19,525 bases of DNA, taken from Deltaproteobacteria bacterium (lineage in GTDB: Bacteria; Desulfobacterota; Syntrophia; Syntrophales; UBA5619). The stretch spans positions 1 to 19,525 of the forward strand of contig JAPLJY010000142.1 of the NCBI GenBank assembly GCA_026388345.1. The letters run 5' to 3'. Both the position numbers and the translations under genes were made by a program. Below the pieces are notes generated by a model. It did not search any database. It worked only from the letters and a program-made list of their open reading frames with translations, and had not been told where the DNA came from. The number at the start of each line of letters is the position of its first letter. Position 1 is the first letter of the stretch. Shown piece after piece: positions 1 to 8,518 of this stretch.

Positions 1-1308
1 ATGCCCGGGGTGCTGCCGGTGCTCAACCGGAAGGTCGTGGAGTTCTTGATCCGAATGGCCCTCGCGACCAACTGCCGGATCAACCCCGAGTGCAGCTTCG
101 CCCGAAAAAATTACTTCTACCCCGATCTTCCCAAGGGGTACCAGATCTCCCAATACGCCGCACCGCCCGCCGAGCACGGCTGGGTCGATGTGGAAATGAA
201 CAGCGGGAAGAAGCGGATCGGGATCACGCGGATCCATATGGAGGAGGACGCGGGAAAGCTGATGCACGACGAGCGCAATCCCGTGAGCCTGGTCGATCTG
301 AACCGGACGGGCGTGCCGCTCATCGAGATCGTCAGCGACCCGGACATCCGGAGCGCCGAGGAGGCCGCGGCCTACCTCCGGCGTCTCCATGAGACCCTCG
401 TCTATCTCGGGATCTGCGACGGAAACATGGAGGAGGGGAGCTTCCGCTGCGACGCGAACGTCTCGCTCCGGCCCAGGGGGACCGAGCCCTTCGGGACGCG
501 GGCGGAGCTCAAGAACATGAACTCCTTCCGGAACGTCCAGCGCGCCCTCGAATACGAGATCAAGCGCCAGCAGTACGTTCTCGATGGCGGCGGCGAGGTG
601 GTTCAGGAGACGCGCCTCTGGGACGATACGGCGGGTGTGACCCAATCCATGCGGGGCAAGGAAGAGGCCCATGACTATCGCTACTTCCCCGATCCGGACC
701 TCGTTCCCGTCGTGATCGACGACGCCTGGATCGCCGAGGTCCGGAAGGGACTGCCCGAACTACCACTGGAAAAGCGGGAGAGGTTCGTCCGGGATTACCA
801 GATTTCCGCCTACGATGCGGGGGTTCTCACCGCAAGCCGCGCTCTGGCGGACTACTACGAAGAAGTGGTCAAACTCTCCGGGCAGCCGAAGATTTCGGCC
901 AACTGGGTCATGGGCGACGTGCTGCGTTTATTGAATGAGGAAAAGAGGGAGATCCGGGAGTGTCCCATCGCGCCGGCCTCCCTTGCCGGGATGATCCGTC
1001 TTATTCAGGATGGGACGATCAGCGGGAAGATGGCCAAGGAGGTCGTCGAGGCGATGTACCGGACCGGCGACTCCCCGGAGAAGATCATCAAGGATAAGGG
1101 TCTCGTCCAGATCACCGACGAGGGGTCCATGACCGCAACGATTGCCGAAGTCATCGAGCAAAATCCTACCCAGGTTGCCCAGTACCGGGCCGGAAAAGAA
1201 AAGGTGTTCGGCTTCTTCGTCGGCCAGGTGATGAAGGCGACGCAGGGGAAGGCCAATCCCCAGCTCATCAACGACCTCCTGAAGGAAATGCTGGCGGGCG
1301 ACCGATAA
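1..1308 (+). CDS. gatB: Asp-tRNA(Asn)/Glu-tRNA(Gln) amidotransferase subunit B, 5'-truncated by window edge
   Basis: GatB is the subunit of the GatCAB amidotransferase that recognises misacylated Glu-tRNA(Gln) or Asp-tRNA(Asn) and activates the carboxyl group for amidation, in the cytoplasm. The visible 435 residues contain typical family blocks: PGVLPVLN at the very start, [48 protein letters not shown] and [13 protein letters not shown]. The C-terminal part (about residue 290 onward) fits the helical YqeY-like tRNA-binding tail. The ATG at base 1 is not the true start: in relatives MPGVLPVLN lies inside the protein, after the CPVCLG region, so roughly 45 N-terminal residues lie before the window. 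The stop overlaps the next start by one base (TAATG), so it is translationally coupled with mtnA. Confidence 0.97.
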   Translation: MPGVLPVLNRKVVEFLIRMALATNCRINPECSFARKNYFYPDLPKGYQISQYAAPPAEHGWVDVEMNSGKKRIGITRIHMEEDAGKLMHDERNPVSLVDLNRTGVPLIEIVSDPDIRSAEEAAAYLRRLHETLVYLGICDGNMEEGSFRCDANVSLRPRGTEPFGTRAELKNMNSFRNVQRALEYEIKRQQYVLDGGGEVVQETRLWDDTAGVTQSMRGKEEAHDYRYFPDPDLVPVVIDDAWIAEVRKGLPELPLEKRERFVRDYQISAYDAGVLTASRALADYYEEVVKLSGQPKISANWVMGDVLRLLNEEKREIRECPIAPASLAGMIRLIQDGTISGKMAKEVVEAMYRTGDSPEKIIKDKGLVQITDEGSMTATIAEVIEQNPTQVAQYRAGKEKVFGFFVGQVMKATQGKANPQLINDLLKEMLAGDR

Positions 1309-2417
1309 TGGAAAAGGCGATCCGCACGATTTTTTGGCAAGACGACGCTGTCGTGATGATCGACCAGCGGGCGTTGCCACTTGCGGAAAGGTATGTGACC
1401 TGCACCGATTACCGGAAAGTCATCGCGGCGATCAACGACCTGACAATTCGCGGCGCCCCGGCGATCGGCGTCGCCGCGGCGATGGGGATCGCGCTGGGCG
1501 CCCTCCATCTTCCCGACTCTTCCCCCGATGCCTTCCGGCGGGCCTTCGACGGGATCTGCACGCAGTTCGCGGCCACGCGCCCGACGGCCCGGAATCTTTT
1601 CTGGGCGATTGAACGGATGAAGCGCCGCTTTGACGCAGCGCTGGCTTGCGAATCGGGACAAGCCCAGAAAGGCGCGGAAGATGACCCATGGCGTCCTGTC
1701 CGGGAGTCCCTGATGGCCGAGGCGAACCGGATCGGCGCGGAGGATATCGCAATCAACCGCCGTCTCGGCCAAAACGGCCGCGAACTGATCCCGGACGGCG
1801 CCCGGATACTGACCCACTGCAACGCCGGGGCGCTCGCCACCGCCGGTTACGGGACGGCCCTGGGCGTCATCCGCGCGGCCCGGGAGGAGGGCAAGACGCT
1901 CCATGTTTATGTGGACGAAACCCGCCCGGTCCTTCAGGGGGCGAGGCTGACCGCCTGGGAACTCATGCGGGAGGGAATCCGCTGCACGCTGATTGCGGAC
2001 AATATGGCGGGTTTCCTCATGCAGCGGGGAAAGGTCGATCTGGTCATCGTTGGGGCGGACCGGATCGCCGGAAACGGCGACACGGCGAACAAGATCGGGA
2101 CCTATGCCCTCGCCGTCCTTACGCGGGCGCATGGGATTCCGTTCTATGTCGCGGCGCCCCTCTCGACGATCGATCCGGCGCTGCCGGACGGCGGGGCGAT
2201 CCCGATCGAGGAGCGAAACCCGGACGAGATGACCCATCTGGGCGGCGTCCGGACGGCACCGGAGGGGGTCGCCGTCTGGAATCCCGCCTTCGACGTGACG
2301 CCGAACGCCCTGATCACGGCGATCGTTACCGAGGCGGGTCTGGTTCGGCCCCCCTTTGCGGCCGGCATCCCCCGGGTGATGCGGCAGGTCCCCGATGCGG
2401 GAAGCGGCGGCCGGTGA
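1308..2417 (+). CDS. mtnA: S-methyl-5-thioribose-1-phosphate isomerase
   Basis: MtnA converts 5-methylthioribose-1-phosphate to 5-methylthioribulose-1-phosphate in methionine salvage, or in methylthio-adenosine shunts that end in DHAP. The 369-residue protein has the family blocks [50 protein letters not shown] and [19 protein letters not shown]. The catalytic Cys/Asp pair known from the Bacillus enzyme (Cys160, Asp240) corresponds to Cys171 and Asp251 here, both shifted by the same 11 residues. The start ATG shares one base with the gatB stop, with no room for separate control. No other methionine-salvage gene (mtnK, B, C or D) is visible in the window, so which pathway it serves is open. 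It is slightly longer than the roughly 350 residues usual for the family. Confidence 0.96.
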   Translation: MEKAIRTIFWQDDAVVMIDQRALPLAERYVTCTDYRKVIAAINDLTIRGAPAIGVAAAMGIALGALHLPDSSPDAFRRAFDGICTQFAATRPTARNLFWAIERMKRRFDAALACESGQAQKGAEDDPWRPVRESLMAEANRIGAEDIAINRRLGQNGRELIPDGARILTHCNAGALATAGYGTALGVIRAAREEGKTLHVYVDETRPVLQGARLTAWELMREGIRCTLIADNMAGFLMQRGKVDLVIVGADRIAGNGDTANKIGTYALAVLTRAHGIPFYVAAPLSTIDPALPDGGAIPIEERNPDEMTHLGGVRTAPEGVAVWNPAFDVTPNALITAIVTEAGLVRPPFAAGIPRVMRQVPDAGSGGR

Positions 2418-2479
2418 GGATGGTCGACATTGCCCGGGGTCGGAAAATCCTGCGGTAGGTCTCGCCCGAGAAACGAATC

Positions 2480-2575
2480 ATCGTTCCCACGCTCCGGCGT
2501 GGGAACGATAACATATGTCCTGCCGGACCTGATCCGGCATCCGGTCCAACTATGAATTCCCGCCTTCGCGGGAAT
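2480..2575. repeat. cluster of three short palindromes (REP-like) between mtnA and the MBL gene
   Basis: Three hairpin-forming palindromes are packed into the 198-base gap. The first is a perfect 13-bp stem at 2480-2492/2497-2509 with a TCCG loop. The second is a 7-bp stem, TGCCGGA/TCCGGCA, at 2521-2527/2533-2539. The third is an 8-bp stem, ATTCCCGC/GCGGGAAT, at 2556-2563/2568-2575. The arms match dispersed palindromic repeats I remember from many proteobacterial genomes, but copy number cannot be counted here. Lying after mtnA, they could also end or stabilise the gatB-mtnA transcript, though no T-run follows. Confidence 0.7.
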
Positions 2576-2615
2576 GGTGGAATGGTAACGAAAACACCAC
2601 CGTTATGGAGGGGTT

Positions 2616-3572
2616 ATGTACGTTCGTTTCTGGGGGACGCGAGGTTCGCTGCCCGCGTCGGTTACGGCGCGACAGATCCGGGAGAAGATCTCCCGGGCCA
2701 TCCGGGCATCCCGATCCCATGATCTTGCCACCGATGATGATATCGAGGCCTTTATCGACAGGGATCTTCCCTTCGCCGTCCGGGGGGGGTACGGGGGAAA
2801 TACCTCCTGCGTCGAAATCGGCGGGGGCGAGGGTTACGTTCTCTGCGATTCGGGGACGGGCATCCGGGATTTCGGCAACGCCTTTATGCGTTCCGGAAAG
2901 GCCGGTTCGTGCGCCGTGTTCCATCTTTTCCTGTCGCACCTGCACTGGGACCACATCCAGGGTTTCCCGTTCTTTGCCCCGGCCTATCTTCCCAACCAGG
3001 AGATCCATATCTACGGCGGCCATGCGGACATCGAACAGGCGCTTGACCGCCAGCAGGCCGCACCTTTCTTTCCGGTTTCCTTTCGCGCGCTGGGGGCGAC
3101 GATCGTTTTCCACACCCTCGATCCGGACCGGCCGTGCGAGATCGCCGGATTCGCCGTCCGCACGTTCCGCCAGAAGCATCCTGGGGGGTCCTATGGTTAC
3201 AGTTTCGTCCGGGAGGGGAAGAAGATCGTCTATTCGACCGATATGGAGCACAGGGCGGAGACAGGGGAAGAGCATTACCTGTTTATCGACCTCTTCCGGG
3301 ATGCGGACCTGCTCATTTTCGATGCCCAGTACCCCCTGGCAGATGCCATCGGTTCGAAGGAAAACTGGGGCCACTCCAGCAACCTCCTTGGGGTCGAACT
3401 CGCCGTCCGCGCCGGGGTAAAGCGTCTCTGTCTCTTCCACAGCGAGCCGACCTGGGAGGACGAGGTCCTGGACCGTTTTCTCGCCGACACCCGCGACTAT
3501 CTGAAGAATCATGCCCCTTCTTCGCCGCTACGGATCGACTTGGCGTATGACGGTCTGGAGATTGCGCTGTGA
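2616..3572 (+). CDS. metallo-beta-lactamase-fold hydrolase
   Basis: This is a 318-residue MBL-fold protein. It opens with VRFWGTRGSLPAS, as in a large group of uncharacterised MBL hydrolases related to PhnP and cyclic-nucleotide phosphodiesterase-like enzymes. The metal motif HxHxDH is SHLHWDH with His108, His110, Asp112 and His113. Further likely ligands are His188 (KHPGG), Asp209 (YSTDM) and His275 (LFHSE), so the dinuclear site looks complete. A loop at about residues 20-55 separates the first strand from GGYGGNTSCVEI. No signal peptide is seen, so it is probably cytoplasmic. The ATG follows GGAGGGG three bases upstream of it. The end overlaps the HAD gene by four bases, which suggests a joint role, perhaps successive steps on a phosphorylated or cyclic metabolite. 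The substrate is unknown. Confidence 0.88.
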   Translation: MYVRFWGTRGSLPASVTARQIREKISRAIRASRSHDLATDDDIEAFIDRDLPFAVRGGYGGNTSCVEIGGGEGYVLCDSGTGIRDFGNAFMRSGKAGSCAVFHLFLSHLHWDHIQGFPFFAPAYLPNQEIHIYGGHADIEQALDRQQAAPFFPVSFRALGATIVFHTLDPDRPCEIAGFAVRTFRQKHPGGSYGYSFVREGKKIVYSTDMEHRAETGEEHYLFIDLFRDADLLIFDAQYPLADAIGSKENWGHSSNLLGVELAVRAGVKRLCLFHSEPTWEDEVLDRFLADTRDYLKNHAPSSPLRIDLAYDGLEIAL

Positions 3573-4192
3573 GAGAAAGGGATCTGTTTCTGTTTGACTT
3601 TGACGGCGTCCTCTCGGACTCGCTGGACCTCTATGCAGAGGCGGTAAGGCGCTGCCTGGAGCGGATCGGGACCCCGGTTGTGAAAACCCGGGAGGATTAC
3701 CTGGTGCTTTTCGAGGGCAATTTCTACGAATCGATGGCCGCCCGGGGTGTGGATCTTGCCGCCTTCGCCCAGGCGGCGAAGGAGATCATGCCCGGGATCG
3801 ACTACGATGCCATGCGCCCCTTCGACGGCCTCCTCCCCGTACTCGAATCCCTGAAGAAGGACCATCTGCTTGTGGTCATCTCCTCCAACGGCTCGAAGAC
3901 CATCCACCGGATGCTCGAACGCTTCGGATTCGATCCCTATTTCGAGGAGATCCTCGGCTCCGATTTCCTCGTCAGCAAGAAAGAGAAGATCGACCACGCC
4001 CTTGCGAAGTACGGCATCCCTCCGGAGAGAACCTTCTACATAGGCGATACGACGGGGGACATCGTGGAGGCCCGGGCCGCCGGCGTCCGGACGGTGGCCG
4101 TCACCTGGGGCTGGCACAGCCGGGAAAGGCTCGTCGCCGCCCATCCTGATTTTCTCGTCGATACGCCGGAGGGACTGCTTCGAATAGGCTAA
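3569..4192 (+). CDS. HAD-superfamily phosphatase, phosphoglycolate phosphatase-like
   Basis: This 207-residue HAD hydrolase carries all four motifs. Motif I is FDFDGVLSDS with nucleophile Asp10 and acid Asp12. Motif II is VVISSNGS (Ser105/Ser106). Motif III is the lysine-rich SKKEK at 136-140. Motif IV is YIGDTTGD with Asp160 and Asp164. A helical cap lies between motifs I and II (about residues 18-85), which places it in the Gph/PGP-like subfamily acting on small phosphate esters. The start is GTG, overlapping the MBL stop as GTGA; this start gives a full motif I and the overlap is typical of coupling. The family is promiscuous, so phosphoglycolate as the true substrate is only a guess. It ends 75 bases before the convergent dehydrogenase gene, with no obvious terminator in the gap. 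Confidence 0.9.
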   Translation: MRERDLFLFDFDGVLSDSLDLYAEAVRRCLERIGTPVVKTREDYLVLFEGNFYESMAARGVDLAAFAQAAKEIMPGIDYDAMRPFDGLLPVLESLKKDHLLVVISSNGSKTIHRMLERFGFDPYFEEILGSDFLVSKKEKIDHALAKYGIPPERTFYIGDTTGDIVEARAAGVRTVAVTWGWHSRERLVAAHPDFLVDTPEGLLRIG

Positions 4193-4267
4193 CCTGTCCG
4201 GCAAATGCCAGATCTTGGTTCCCTTCCATGAACGGTGAGCCCCTGTTCTCCCTTAAAATAAAATTCT

Positions 4268-5299
4268 CTAAGGAATGATTAATGCTTTTATAACTTCATC
4301 TTGATAATTTGTTACTGTATCAAATGCCTTCTGACTTTCATGTAAAGGGAAGTGATGTGTTGCAAGAAAATCGACTTTCATCTTGCCATTTTCAATAAGC
4401 TCAATAGTCTCTAATATGGTTTCATTCTGTCGTCTGACATTAAAGATCGTAATTTCATGTCTTCTGATTAAGTCTGATGATAAGGAAATCTTGTCGACTA
4501 AAGGTATCCCGACCAGAACCAGAGTCCCTCCTGGTTTTATCAGTCGCACTGCCTGATCAAGCGCTTCCTGTTGCCCGCAGCATTCAAAAACAACATCAAG
4601 CAAGAAAGGTTCTCTTTTCCCAATTTCAGAGACGATGTCATCCCTCAAAGGATTTCCGGTCCATGTCGCTCCATGATTTTCTGATAATTTACAGCGGGAA
4701 TCTATTTTATCCGTAACATAAATATTACCGGAATTGTAAGCCCTTGCTGAAATCAGAACGGATAATCCTATGGGACCGAGCCCAAGAATGCCGATATTCT
4801 TTCCATCTAATGGAAAGGCATATTTTAAAGAATATACTGCAATCGAAAGCGGCTCGATAAGGCAGAGTGCATCCAACGAAAGACTTTTTGACGCGAAACA
4901 GGACTCTTCCGGTACGGCTATATATTCTGTAAGGCAGCCGTCTATTGAAAGAGGTGAGCCTACGAATATGAGGTTGCGGCATAAATTGAATTTGCCGGCT
5001 TTGCATCGATCGCATTGGCCGCAGAAGGCACCTGGGTCAACAGCGACCCGGTCCCCTTTTTGGAGTCGTTTAACATTTTTACCCGTCTCAACCACCGTTC
5101 CTGAAAACTCATGGCCGATCAGGAATGGGAAATTTACAATTTGCGTTCCGATTTTTCCGTCTGTAAAATAATGGATGTCGGAACCGCAGATCCCGACTCT
5201 TTCTACTTTCAGCATGACTTCATGATCCGATTTCAATTCCGGGTACGGTATATCTCTAACTTCTATTTTTCCTATGGTTGTTAAAAAACCTGCTTTCAT
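4268..5299 (-). CDS. zinc-dependent polyol/sorbitol-type dehydrogenase (MDR family)
   Basis: This is a 343-residue medium-chain dehydrogenase/reductase. Catalytic zinc ligands appear as GICGSDIHYF (Cys38) and GHEFSG (His63, Glu64); the structural zinc lobe has all four cysteines, Cys93, 96, 99 and 107. The Rossmann motif GLGPIG is at 173-178, and the second strand ends in Asp197 (YVTDK), which favours NAD over NADP. The closest families are sorbitol/xylitol and L-threonine 3-dehydrogenases, so the likely reaction is oxidation of a secondary alcohol of a polyol to a ketone. AGAGGA sits five bases before the ATG. It lies 40 bases after dctM and is probably the last gene of the island operon. 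GC content is only about 40%, far below dctM next door, pointing to a separate origin. Confidence 0.92.
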   Translation of the reverse strand: MKAGFLTTIGKIEVRDIPYPELKSDHEVMLKVERVGICGSDIHYFTDGKIGTQIVNFPFLIGHEFSGTVVETGKNVKRLQKGDRVAVDPGAFCGQCDRCKAGKFNLCRNLIFVGSPLSIDGCLTEYIAVPEESCFASKSLSLDALCLIEPLSIAVYSLKYAFPLDGKNIGILGLGPIGLSVLISARAYNSGNIYVTDKIDSRCKLSENHGATWTGNPLRDDIVSEIGKREPFLLDVVFECCGQQEALDQAVRLIKPGGTLVLVGIPLVDKISLSSDLIRRHEITIFNVRRQNETILETIELIENGKMKVDFLATHHFPLHESQKAFDTVTNYQDEVIKALIIP

Positions 5300-5339
5300 T
5301 TTCTTCCTCTAATTTTTCTCCAGCAGATCATGGAGAATG

Positions 5340-6611
5340 CTAATGGTATATCACCGCCGGTAACCACAGCGACATGGATGGGACGTAGGTGAGCACCATC
5401 AAGGCGATGACCAGCACGGCGATATACGGGAGCACTTCGCGGGCGATCATACCGAAGGGAACCTTGGTAATGGAGCTGGAGACAAACAGCAGTACGCCGA
5501 CCGGCGGCGTCAACTGGCCGATGGTCAGGTTAATCAGCAGGACGATGCCGAAGTGGGTCAGATCGATGTGGTACAGACCCAATACCGGGATCAGGATCGG
5601 GACCAGGATGATCATGATCGCGATCGTCTCCATGAAACAGCCAAGAATCAACATTACGACGTTCAACAGGAGCAGGACAAGCCAGGCTTTGTCGGTGGCC
5701 TGCGTGATCACCTTCAGAACCAACTGGGGCGCCTGCTCGACACCCAGAAACCAGCTAAAGGGCGATGCCGCCGCCACGATCAGCAGGATGACCGCCGTCT
5801 CCTTGGCGGTCTGCAGCAGGAGCTTTGGTATTTGGGGCCACGTTAGCGTTCGGTAGACGAACATGCCGACGATCAGTGAGTACGCCACGGCGATGCCGGC
5901 GATCTCGGTAGCAGTACACACGCCCATTCCGAAGCCGCCCAGAACCAGCACCGGCATGAACAATGCCCAGGCCGCTTCGCGGAACGCTGTCTTGAAACGG
6001 CTCCAGGCAAACGGCTGATCCTTCGGGAACTGGCGTTTGCACGCATAGTAGGCCGTCAGCAGCATCATCGCCAGGGCCATGACCAGGCCGGGTAATACGC
6101 CGGCCCAAAACAGGCTGCCGAGCGAGATGTTGGCTTGCCATGCATAGATCACCATCAGGATTGACGGCGGAATGATCGGACCCAGCGTGGCAGAGGCGGC
6201 GACGAGCGCGGCGCTTAAGCCGGATCCATAGCCGGCCTTGGTGAGTGCCGGCACGAACACCCTCGACATAACTGCACAATCGGCGACTGACGAACCAGAA
6301 ATACCCGAGAGGAAGCATTCGCCCACGATAGCGGTGTGCGCCAGGCCGCCTCGGATATGGCCGACAAACGTACGCGTGAATGCGAAAAGCCGTTCGCTGA
6401 TGCCCGAGTCGTTCATCAACGACCCGGCCAGTGTGAACAGAGGAATGGCCAGCAGCGGGAACGATTGCACGCCCGTCACGACGCGTTGCGCGACAACCGA
6501 CAGAGGTGTGCCGTCCCAACCGATGACCAGAAGCGAAGAACCTAGCATGGCCAGGGAAATCGGCAGCCCGATCGCCAGCAGAAGGATAAAGGTGATAAAC
6601 AGAGCGATCAT
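5340..6611 (-). CDS. dctM: TRAP transporter large permease subunit (DctM family)
   Basis: DctM is the ion-coupled membrane channel of a TRAP carrier; with DctQ and the periplasmic binding protein it imports organic acids or related solutes against a gradient. The 423 residues are almost wholly hydrophobic, giving about 12 membrane segments from MIALFITFILLLAIGLPISLAM onward. The family blocks GISGSSVADCAVMSRVFVPAL, GYGSGLSAALVAASATLGPIIPPS and NLTIGQLTPPVGVLLFVSSSI are all present, so the gene looks intact and of usual length. Its ATG overlaps the dctQ stop by four bases (ATGA) and a GGAGAGG sequence lies just upstream. The substrate cannot be read from this subunit. Confidence 0.95.
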   Translation of the reverse strand: MIALFITFILLLAIGLPISLAMLGSSLLVIGWDGTPLSVVAQRVVTGVQSFPLLAIPLFTLAGSLMNDSGISERLFAFTRTFVGHIRGGLAHTAIVGECFLSGISGSSVADCAVMSRVFVPALTKAGYGSGLSAALVAASATLGPIIPPSILMVIYAWQANISLGSLFWAGVLPGLVMALAMMLLTAYYACKRQFPKDQPFAWSRFKTAFREAAWALFMPVLVLGGFGMGVCTATEIAGIAVAYSLIVGMFVYRTLTWPQIPKLLLQTAKETAVILLIVAAASPFSWFLGVEQAPQLVLKVITQATDKAWLVLLLLNVVMLILGCFMETIAIMIILVPILIPVLGLYHIDLTHFGIVLLINLTIGQLTPPVGVLLFVSSSITKVPFGMIAREVLPYIAVLVIALMVLTYVPSMSLWLPAVIYH

Positions 6612-7144
6612 TTCACCTCTCCTTCCTTCATGATCAGCACTTCGGTTTCACCGCGAAACACCGGCGCTGCTCCCTGATCCATCCATATCCTGAGCACATG
6701 GATCAGCATCAGCGTGAGTCCGGCCGGCATCGCCGAGGCGAACCACGCCTTGGAGACATTCATCATCGGTGATTCCACAACCAGTTCCTGGAGCACCTGT
6801 TCATAGCAGGCCCAGATCATCGTTACGAGGATCACGATCCCGATGATCAACGTCAGCGTGTTCAGCCAGATGAATTTCGGCATGCGAAAAACCGGTGCCA
6901 TCACGTCGATGCGGATATGCATCTGCGAACGGACCGCTGCCGCTGCACCCAGGAATACCATCCAGGTCAGGAGGGCGACGATCAGTTCCTCACCCCAGAT
7001 CAACGGATCATTGAAAACGTAGCGCATCACCACCGCGAGCACTACCAACAAGACGATCAGACCGTGGCATATGGTGATGAGAACGTCCTCGACGGCGGCT
7101 ATGGCATCATCGACCCTGCCAAAGATCTTGCGAAAGTTACCCAT
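6608..7144 (-). CDS. dctQ: TRAP transporter small permease subunit (DctQ family)
   Basis: DctQ is the small membrane partner of DctM. Read from ATG at 7142-7144 it is 178 residues with four predicted membrane helices and the family block WGEELIVALLTWMVFLGAAAAVRSQMHIRIDV at about residues 60-91. This start has a GGAG six bases upstream, and the protein begins MGNFRKIFGRVDDAI, a normal cytoplasmic N-terminus. An in-frame ATG at 7201 would add 19 residues, but it lies at the edge of the repeat unit at 7197-7281 and lacks a comparable ribosome site, so I reject it. The gene follows dctP after a 192-base gap, which is long for this operon type, and overlaps dctM by four bases. Confidence 0.93.
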   Translation of the reverse strand: MGNFRKIFGRVDDAIAAVEDVLITICHGLIVLLVVLAVVMRYVFNDPLIWGEELIVALLTWMVFLGAAAAVRSQMHIRIDVMAPVFRMPKFIWLNTLTLIIGIVILVTMIWACYEQVLQELVVESPMMNVSKAWFASAMPAGLTLMLIHVLRIWMDQGAAPVFRGETEVLIMKEGEVK

Positions 7145-7196
7145 GGGTGTCTCCAGAAAAATGGTGTACGTAAAGCAGAAGAGTTGTTTTGAACCC

Positions 7197-7281
7197 GTCA
7201 TTCCGGGTCAGGCCCGGAATCCATTAGCGCACCTTGGATTCCGGGCCCCGCATTCCCTTCGGTCACTTTCGCCGGAACGAC
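7197..7281. repeat. palindromic repeat unit (REP/MITE-like) inside the TRAP operon
   Basis: The gap between dctP and dctQ is largely filled by an 85-bp unit with imperfect inverted ends (GTCATTCCGGG at 7197-7207 against the complement of GCCGGAACGAC at 7271-7281). Inside are an 8-bp hairpin, ATTCCGGG/CCCGGAAT (7200-7207/7213-7220), and an 11-bp perfect inverted pair, CCCGGAATCCA (7213-7223) and TGGATTCCGGG (7235-7245). The arms can pair in alternative ways. The wording resembles a dispersed repeat seen in many proteobacteria; copies elsewhere in this genome are not visible to me. Confidence 0.72.
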
Positions 7282-7336
7282 CATTTTATGTTCATTCAGC
7301 GCTTCCTGAAGTTGTGTAGTGGTGCTGTGCGGTCTG

Positions 7337-8344
7337 CTACTTTTTTGCTGCCTCGACGGCGTCAAGCACGCGCTTCAGGTTCTCCGCGCCCCAGCGCGAC
7401 TCCAGCTTCTTCATCGCAGGCCCCATTTTGGCGGCGAAGGCGGCGCGATCAGGATTGTCGACGATGGCGGTCTTGCCGGTCTTGCGGATTTCTTCCAGCA
7501 TGCTCCCTTCACGTTCCTGCTGCCCTTTCGAATTCTTCACGGACACCGCCGCGGCCTCCTCCAGCAGCAGCTTCTGAAATTCGGGCGACAGCTTTTCGAA
7601 CGAGCGCTTGTTGATGATCATCGTATTGTTCTGGAGCATGTGGCGCGTCATCGTCAGGTGCGCCTGCACTTCATAGAACTTGCGCGAGTAGATCGTCGGA
7701 ATCGGGTTTTCCTGGCCGTCCACCGTCTTCTGCTGAAGCGCGGTGTAGACCTCACCGAACGGGATCGGCGTCGGTGCGGCACCCATGGCGCGGATCATCT
7801 CGACCCAGACAGGCGATTCCGGTACGCGGATTTTCAAGCCGGCCATGTCTTCGGGGCGGGTGACGGCTCGGGTGCCGGTGGTCAGATTGCGCCAGCCCCA
7901 GTACCAGATCTTCGACAGCATCAGTATGTTATGCTTGTCGCGCAGTTCATCGAATATCGGCTGAAAGGCGGGACCGGTGATGACCTTTTCGGCCTGCGCC
8001 CAGTCGGTCCAGAGGAAGGGGGCGCTGGCGATCTCAAGAGCGGGCAGCAGACTGGACAGAGACGGCATGGAAGGGGCCGAGATGTCGAGCGCGCCGGACT
8101 TGACCTGCTGATTCAGGTCGTTTTCCTTGCCAAGCTGTTCGGCAGGATATACCTTGATCGTGACCTCACCCTTGGTGCGTTGGGTGACCTTGTCGGCGAA
8201 CTCCTGAAACAGGTCGGTGGCAAGCTCGCCATTGTTGTTGGCGTGGCCGAAGCGCAGCGTGGTGGCTGCAGAGGCGGATGATAATCCAGCAATGAAAGGA
8301 ACAACCATCATAACCATAACTACTGCTTTCAACAATTTTTTCAT
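7337..8344 (-). CDS. dctP: TRAP transporter periplasmic solute-binding protein (DctP family)
   Basis: This 335-residue protein binds the substrate in the periplasm and delivers it to DctQM. The N-terminus has two lysines, a hydrophobic run (AVVMVMMVVPFIAGL) and an SSASA-type Sec signal-peptidase site near residue 26. The mature part starts TTLRFGHANN and carries the DctP blocks EQLGKENDLNQQVKSGALD, GLKIRVPESPVWVEMIRAMGAAPTPIPFGEVYTALQ and DGQENPIPTI. The arginine of GLKIR (Arg173) is the residue that normally salt-bridges a substrate carboxylate, which favours an acidic substrate. I chose the ATG at 8342-8344, ten bases after AGGAGG; a TTG two codons upstream is the alternative. It is the first of the three TRAP genes and follows a decayed signal-peptide gene. 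Confidence 0.94.
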   Translation of the reverse strand: MKKLLKAVVMVMMVVPFIAGLSSASAATTLRFGHANNNGELATDLFQEFADKVTQRTKGEVTIKVYPAEQLGKENDLNQQVKSGALDISAPSMPSLSSLLPALEIASAPFLWTDWAQAEKVITGPAFQPIFDELRDKHNILMLSKIWYWGWRNLTTGTRAVTRPEDMAGLKIRVPESPVWVEMIRAMGAAPTPIPFGEVYTALQQKTVDGQENPIPTIYSRKFYEVQAHLTMTRHMLQNNTMIINKRSFEKLSPEFQKLLLEEAAAVSVKNSKGQQEREGSMLEEIRKTGKTAIVDNPDRAAFAAKMGPAMKKLESRWGAENLKRVLDAVEAAKK

Positions 8345-8415
8345 ACTCAATAGCCCTCCTTGCTCTGATTTAATTTTACACCTTAGCTACAGCACGACGG
8401 ATACTCAGATTTGTG

Positions 8416-8518
8416 TCACCGCCATTGATTCTTCCATGCCGTTGTTTGGGCCAACGCTTGAGTTCCGAAGCAGAGAACCATGGCGGTTACAAAAGAGGCA
8501 CGGTCCGGTGTGTTTCAT
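8416..8518 (-). pseudogene. frameshifted 5' remnant of a secreted binding-protein gene
   Basis: A strong ribosome site (AGGAGG at 8525-8530, six bases before ATG at 8516-8518) starts a frame that reads MKHTGP and then loses sense. Skipping one base after the sixth codon gives ASFVTAMVLCFGTQALAQTT followed by AWKNQWR and a stop at 8416-8418. That is a textbook Sec signal peptide with an ALA cleavage site, and the mature start resembles TRAP binding proteins whose mature chains open with TTxWK. The rest of the gene is gone. Lying directly upstream of dctP, it looks like the 5' end of an older or duplicated binding-protein gene. Unshifted, the same ATG gives a 37-residue frame ending at 8405 with no likeness to a protein. 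Confidence 0.6.

Noticed and set aside
1005..2237. 410-codon minus-strand frame opposite gatB and mtnA
   Set aside because: It lies antisense to two well-conserved enzymes, is rich in Arg, Pro and Gly, and has no recognisable motif. Long antisense frames are expected at this GC content.
4193..4267. terminator between the convergent HAD and dehydrogenase genes
   Set aside because: I looked for a stem-loop in this 75-base gap on both strands and found only a 5-bp CCTTA/TAAGG pairing that runs into the dehydrogenase stop.
7145..7201. 19-residue N-terminal extension of DctQ
   Set aside because: Its start lies at the border of a repeat unit. The ATG at 7144 has a GGAG at proper spacing and gives the usual DctQ N-terminus.
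7319..8281. 320-codon plus-strand frame opposite dctP
   Set aside because: It mirrors a clear DctP gene, its composition is His/Arg/Leu-rich without domains, and it has no ribosome site.
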